A stretch of DNA of 64,000 bases from Candidatus Bathyarchaeota archaeon (GTDB taxonomy: Archaea > Thermoproteota > Bathyarchaeia > 40CM-2-53-6): assembly GCA_005888745.1 (NCBI GenBank), contig VBBS01000034.1, forward strand, positions 1-64,000, read 5' to 3'. Shown here one piece after another: positions 60,797-64,000 of this stretch; position 1 is the first letter of the stretch, and every line of letters starts with the position of its first letter. The notes under the pieces are model-generated. The model did not search any database and was not told the origin of the DNA. It saw only the letters and a list, made by a program, of their open reading frames with translations. Made by a program: the position numbers and the translations under genes.

Positions 60797-60943
60797 GCGA
60801 TTCTCCTCTAGGAGATTCCTTTTTTGGAAGCTTCGGTTTATACCTTAGCCGAGAAACAGCCAACGATTGAGAGCGATAGGAAGGTTTCATACTCCTAAAA
60901 TCCGAAACATACCTTACTCCAAATGGTTAAAGGCGGATAGACT

Positions 60944-62572
60944 CTGAAGACGAGAAATCTGCGGATCATAATAGTCGCTCTTGGGATCGCGCTAGGCCTT
61001 CAATCGAACGCTCTTCTCAACTACAACTCTTCCGATGCGGTTTCTACCTCTGCTGCTGTCCCTCAGCTAGTCAGGCAAGGTCCTCTGGAAACCACGTTCG
61101 CCCCCAACGGATATTATTGGTATCAAATCGGCGCCATTGGTGACGCGAGCAGCCACAACTCCGACGGCAGCAATGTCACAATCCGAACCGTCTACGATCA
61201 AGTCCGGAACGATGCCCACTCTTATTGGATTGGCACCTCCCTGTCAACAGGCGGTTTTGTCCAAGTAGGATATCTCAACGGTCTAAGTACAACCGGCCAA
61301 GCCTATTGTTGCGCCTGGTTCTTCGAAACCTTCAACACCCCGAACTGTGACTGTCCACCCATAATCGGCCCCGAAGGATCAGCTGGCCCCATTGGGTCAT
61401 GGCACACATACTCAATGGTTCACAATGGGAACGGCATCTGGTCATTCTACATGGACGACAACCTACTTGGAAGCTCACCGCCATCAACAGATCCAAACTA
61501 CCTCGGAGCCGGGGCAACTAGCTCCGGCAGCCATGCACCGGCCGGGGTCGCTGAGGTCGCTCAAGCCATCGATAACAAGGACATCATCGGACCCGCGGAG
61601 TTCAAGGACATCGAGATCCGCCAAGGTGGAGCATGGAACCAAATGCCGTCTGCTAGCAGCTACTGCTGTACAGGCTACGGCAGTCAGACGAGTCTACCGA
61701 TCGCGTATGGAATACAGGAGGTTGAAGGGCACGATGATGATTTCCTCGCGGGAAGCAACATTCACCAACCGGCCTCTTCCACACCTCTTTGGCCAACGTC
61801 GATTCTGTTCCCTACGCAAGTCACTCTCAACTTCATCGACCACAGTAGAAATCCCTTCACACCCGATTGGATTTCGATGCAAGCTCCCGGCAACGGCAAC
61901 TTCCTATACCTTACCAGTTACCGATCTCAGAACATTCCTCAATCCAGCTCCTACGAAATCAACTACGAGTACTGGCACGGCGTGAATGTCGTAAATAGTT
62001 CCTTGGTCTCCGGCTCGGCATCGAGCCAGACAATTCAGGGAAATGTCTTCTCAATTCCCGTCCGGGTAGTCGGTCGATTCTACTCTCTGCCCGTTAGCGG
62101 AGCTACCGTTCTCACCTTCCTCCCTGACTCGACGAATCAGACGGTAAAAACTGGTCCTGAAGGAAACGCGACTCTTGCACAATTACCCCCAAGCAGCTAC
62201 AACTTGCGCGTAACAGTCCCCTACGGAGTACGATCCGTCGTTAGTACCAGTGTTCTAGGACCAGTCAACATCTCGATCCCCGTCTTCAGCATCGCAGAAC
62301 TTCTCACAATAATCATGCCTCCGATCGCCGTCGCTATCGGAGTCGTACTCGTGGCCTTGAAGAGAGAACACGCTCGCCGAGCCGCCCTGCCAACTACTCT
62401 ACCCTACCCAACTGCAACCCCTGCAGCCTATTGCGGAGTTTGTGGAAAACCTCTCAGTCCAGCAGAATTCTTCTGCACGACCTGTGGAACGCCCAGAGCT
62501 AGGTCTCCGCAACCCTCGGCCCCACAGCAACTGCCTGCTTCATCATCAGCCCCACCTCCGCCACCGCAGTGA
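60944..62572 (+). CDS. secreted/membrane-anchored protein with C-terminal TM and zinc ribbon; apparent CTG start
   Basis: Frame from TAG (60938) reads T-[CTG]KTRNLRIIIVALGIALGLQSNALLNYNSSDAV...; TM near C-terminus then YCGVCGKPLSPAEFFCTTCGTPRAR. ORF track starts at ATG 61415 only. Confidence 0.65.
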   Translation: MKTRNLRIIIVALGIALGLQSNALLNYNSSDAVSTSAAVPQLVRQGPLETTFAPNGYYWYQIGAIGDASSHNSDGSNVTIRTVYDQVRNDAHSYWIGTSLSTGGFVQVGYLNGLSTTGQAYCCAWFFETFNTPNCDCPPIIGPEGSAGPIGSWHTYSMVHNGNGIWSFYMDDNLLGSSPPSTDPNYLGAGATSSGSHAPAGVAEVAQAIDNKDIIGPAEFKDIEIRQGGAWNQMPSASSYCCTGYGSQTSLPIAYGIQEVEGHDDDFLAGSNIHQPASSTPLWPTSILFPTQVTLNFIDHSRNPFTPDWISMQAPGNGNFLYLTSYRSQNIPQSSSYEINYEYWHGVNVVNSSLVSGSASSQTIQGNVFSIPVRVVGRFYSLPVSGATVLTFLPDSTNQTVKTGPEGNATLAQLPPSSYNLRVTVPYGVRSVVSTSVLGPVNISIPVFSIAELLTIIMPPIAVAIGVVLVALKREHARRAALPTTLPYPTATPAAYCGVCGKPLSPAEFFCTTCGTPRARSPQPSAPQQLPASSSAPPPPPQ

Positions 62573-62630
62573 GTTTTTTTCCCGGAAGTCTTATAGTAAA
62601 CGCGTTCGTGCCGTCGCTTCCGATCGATTC

Positions 62631-63782
62631 TTGCCTTTGAAAGTGGGAATTGTCGGAGTCGGATATTCGGGCTTTGACTCGATGACTCCTGGTCTCTCAA
62701 CCCGGGAGTTAATGTTCGAGGCCGCAAGCCGATCCTATGAGGACGCTGGCGTAGATCCGCGAAAGGAAGTTCAGAGCTTCATCTGTTGCACCGAGGACTT
62801 CTGGGAGGGAATCAGCATAACTGACGAGTACATGCCCGACCAGCTCGGGGCTGTCCTCAAGCCATTGTGCACCATATCGTCCGACGGAATTATCGGTCTT
62901 GCAACGGCTTACATGCACATCATGTCCGGGATAGCAGACGTTGCGGTTGTTGAGTCTCACAGCAAGATCTCAGATGTTCTGAACCCGGACGAGATCTCAA
63001 GCTTCGCCCTAGACCCAATCTACGATCATCATGTTAACGCGGACCCGAGATTTGTGGCTGGCCTGGAAATGACTCGCTACTTGAAAGACACTGGAACAAA
63101 GAGAGAGTACTGCGCGCAGGTTGCCGTCAAGAACAAGAAGAACGGCTTGCTGAACCCTCGCGGAGTTCACGGGGCGAGTCTGGACAAAGACGCGGTGCTC
63201 AATTCCAAGGTTGCGTCTTCACCACTCACTGAATTGGAATCAAGCAAGGCTATCGATGGTAGCATTGTTTTCGTGCTAGCCTCAGCCCAGAAGGCCAAGA
63301 AGCTAGGAAACAATACTATCTGGATAAACGGCATAGGTTGGAGTTCTGATACGCCCTGGATAGAGGATCGCGACATGGCGAGGGCCGCGTACGCGGAACA
63401 GTCAGCCGCTCGCGCGTACAAGATGGCAGGAGTGCGGAACCCAGCGACCTACTTTGATCTCGCGGAGGTGGATGATACTTATTCGTACAAGGAACTTCAG
63501 AGCCTCGAAGCCCTCAAACTTGCAGCGAAAGGCAAAGCGGGCAAGATGGTTGAGTCAGGCACCTTCGACAGGGATGGTCGCTTGCCTGTAAACGCGTCGG
63601 GCGGATCACTTGGGGTTGGACACCTGCTAGAGGCAACTGGTCTTCACAGAATGCTTGAGGCGGTTCTACAACTCCGAGGACAAGCGGGACGCTTGCAGAT
63701 TCCAAAGGTGAAGAAAGCTGTCGTTCAGAGTTGGAGAGGAATACCAACCGCGACCGGAGCCGTAGCGGTGTTAGGAAACTAG
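62631..63782 (+). CDS. thiolase-family acetyl-CoA acetyltransferase (SCP-x-like)
   Basis: KVGIVGVGYSGFDSMTPGLSTRELMFEAASRSYEDAG..., NASGGSLGVGHLLEATG; TTG at 62631. Confidence 0.88.
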   Translation: MPLKVGIVGVGYSGFDSMTPGLSTRELMFEAASRSYEDAGVDPRKEVQSFICCTEDFWEGISITDEYMPDQLGAVLKPLCTISSDGIIGLATAYMHIMSGIADVAVVESHSKISDVLNPDEISSFALDPIYDHHVNADPRFVAGLEMTRYLKDTGTKREYCAQVAVKNKKNGLLNPRGVHGASLDKDAVLNSKVASSPLTELESSKAIDGSIVFVLASAQKAKKLGNNTIWINGIGWSSDTPWIEDRDMARAAYAEQSAARAYKMAGVRNPATYFDLAEVDDTYSYKELQSLEALKLAAKGKAGKMVESGTFDRDGRLPVNASGGSLGVGHLLEATGLHRMLEAVLQLRGQAGRLQIPKVKKAVVQSWRGIPTATGAVAVLGN

Positions 63783-63795
63783 GAGGTATCTAGAA

Positions 63796-64000
63796 ATGAA
63801 GAATCGAGTAGCGATTGTTGGAGCAGGCATGACCCTGTTCCGACGCCGAATGCTAGAAAGCCCGAAGGAACTCTCTTTTGAAGCGACGAGAATGGCTCTC
63901 GACTCTGCAGGGCTTGAACTGAAAGACATCGAATCGGTGGTATCCGGATCGGCACCCGATGCGTTTGACGGTATGCACATGAAAGGAGAATACCTTCTAG
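63796..64000 (+). CDS. second thiolase-family protein, truncated by window end
   Basis: AGGAGGT ribosome-binding site then ATG: MKNRVAIVGAGMTLFRRRMLESPKELSFEATRMALDSAGLELKDIESVVSGSAPDAF. Confidence 0.85.
   Translation, partial: MKNRVAIVGAGMTLFRRRMLESPKELSFEATRMALDSAGLELKDIESVVSGSAPDAFDGMHMKGEYLL

Noticed and set aside
1-64000. CRISPR array, rRNA operon or complete insertion sequence
   Set aside because: No regularly spaced repeats, no rRNA motifs and no intact transposase noticed; only a possible TnpB relic and short dispersed repeats.

Overview
The window is a gene-dense archaeal chromosome segment. The archaeal reading rests on a TrmB-family regulator, NikR, VapBC, TATA-like promoters, frequent TTG/GTG starts and an intron-containing tRNA; TACK/Nitrososphaeria-like placement is inference only. 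Most of it is housekeeping and metabolic: a grpE-dnaK-dnaJ operon, Ni uptake with NikR, methylmalonyl-CoA mutase components with MeaB, leuCD-type dehydratase, an acetolactate synthase-like enzyme, M32 carboxypeptidase, ABC export, transporters, GNATs, SDRs, acyl-CoA dehydrogenase and thiolases. The strongest unusual signals are: (1) a tRNA-Leu(UAA) gene at the left edge that only makes sense with three introns; (2) a divergent arsM / TrmB-family regulator pair in which the regulator ends in Cys-Cys-Cys and its 5' region carries a perfect inverted repeat, a candidate arsenic-responsive TrmB system; (3) a dispersed ~100-bp inverted repeat pair 34 kb apart, one copy abutting the truncated C-terminal half of an MBL-fold gene, with an N-terminal fragment of a similar protein 12 kb away; (4) several ORFs with clear N-terminal domains or signal peptides but no ATG/GTG/TTG start; (5) a B-box-like zinc-finger protein with a basic histone-H1-like tail; (6) two MCM-type large subunits with different substrate-pocket signatures. 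No CRISPR array, rRNA or intact transposon was seen. All calls are from reading sequence and the ORF track; no database search was run.
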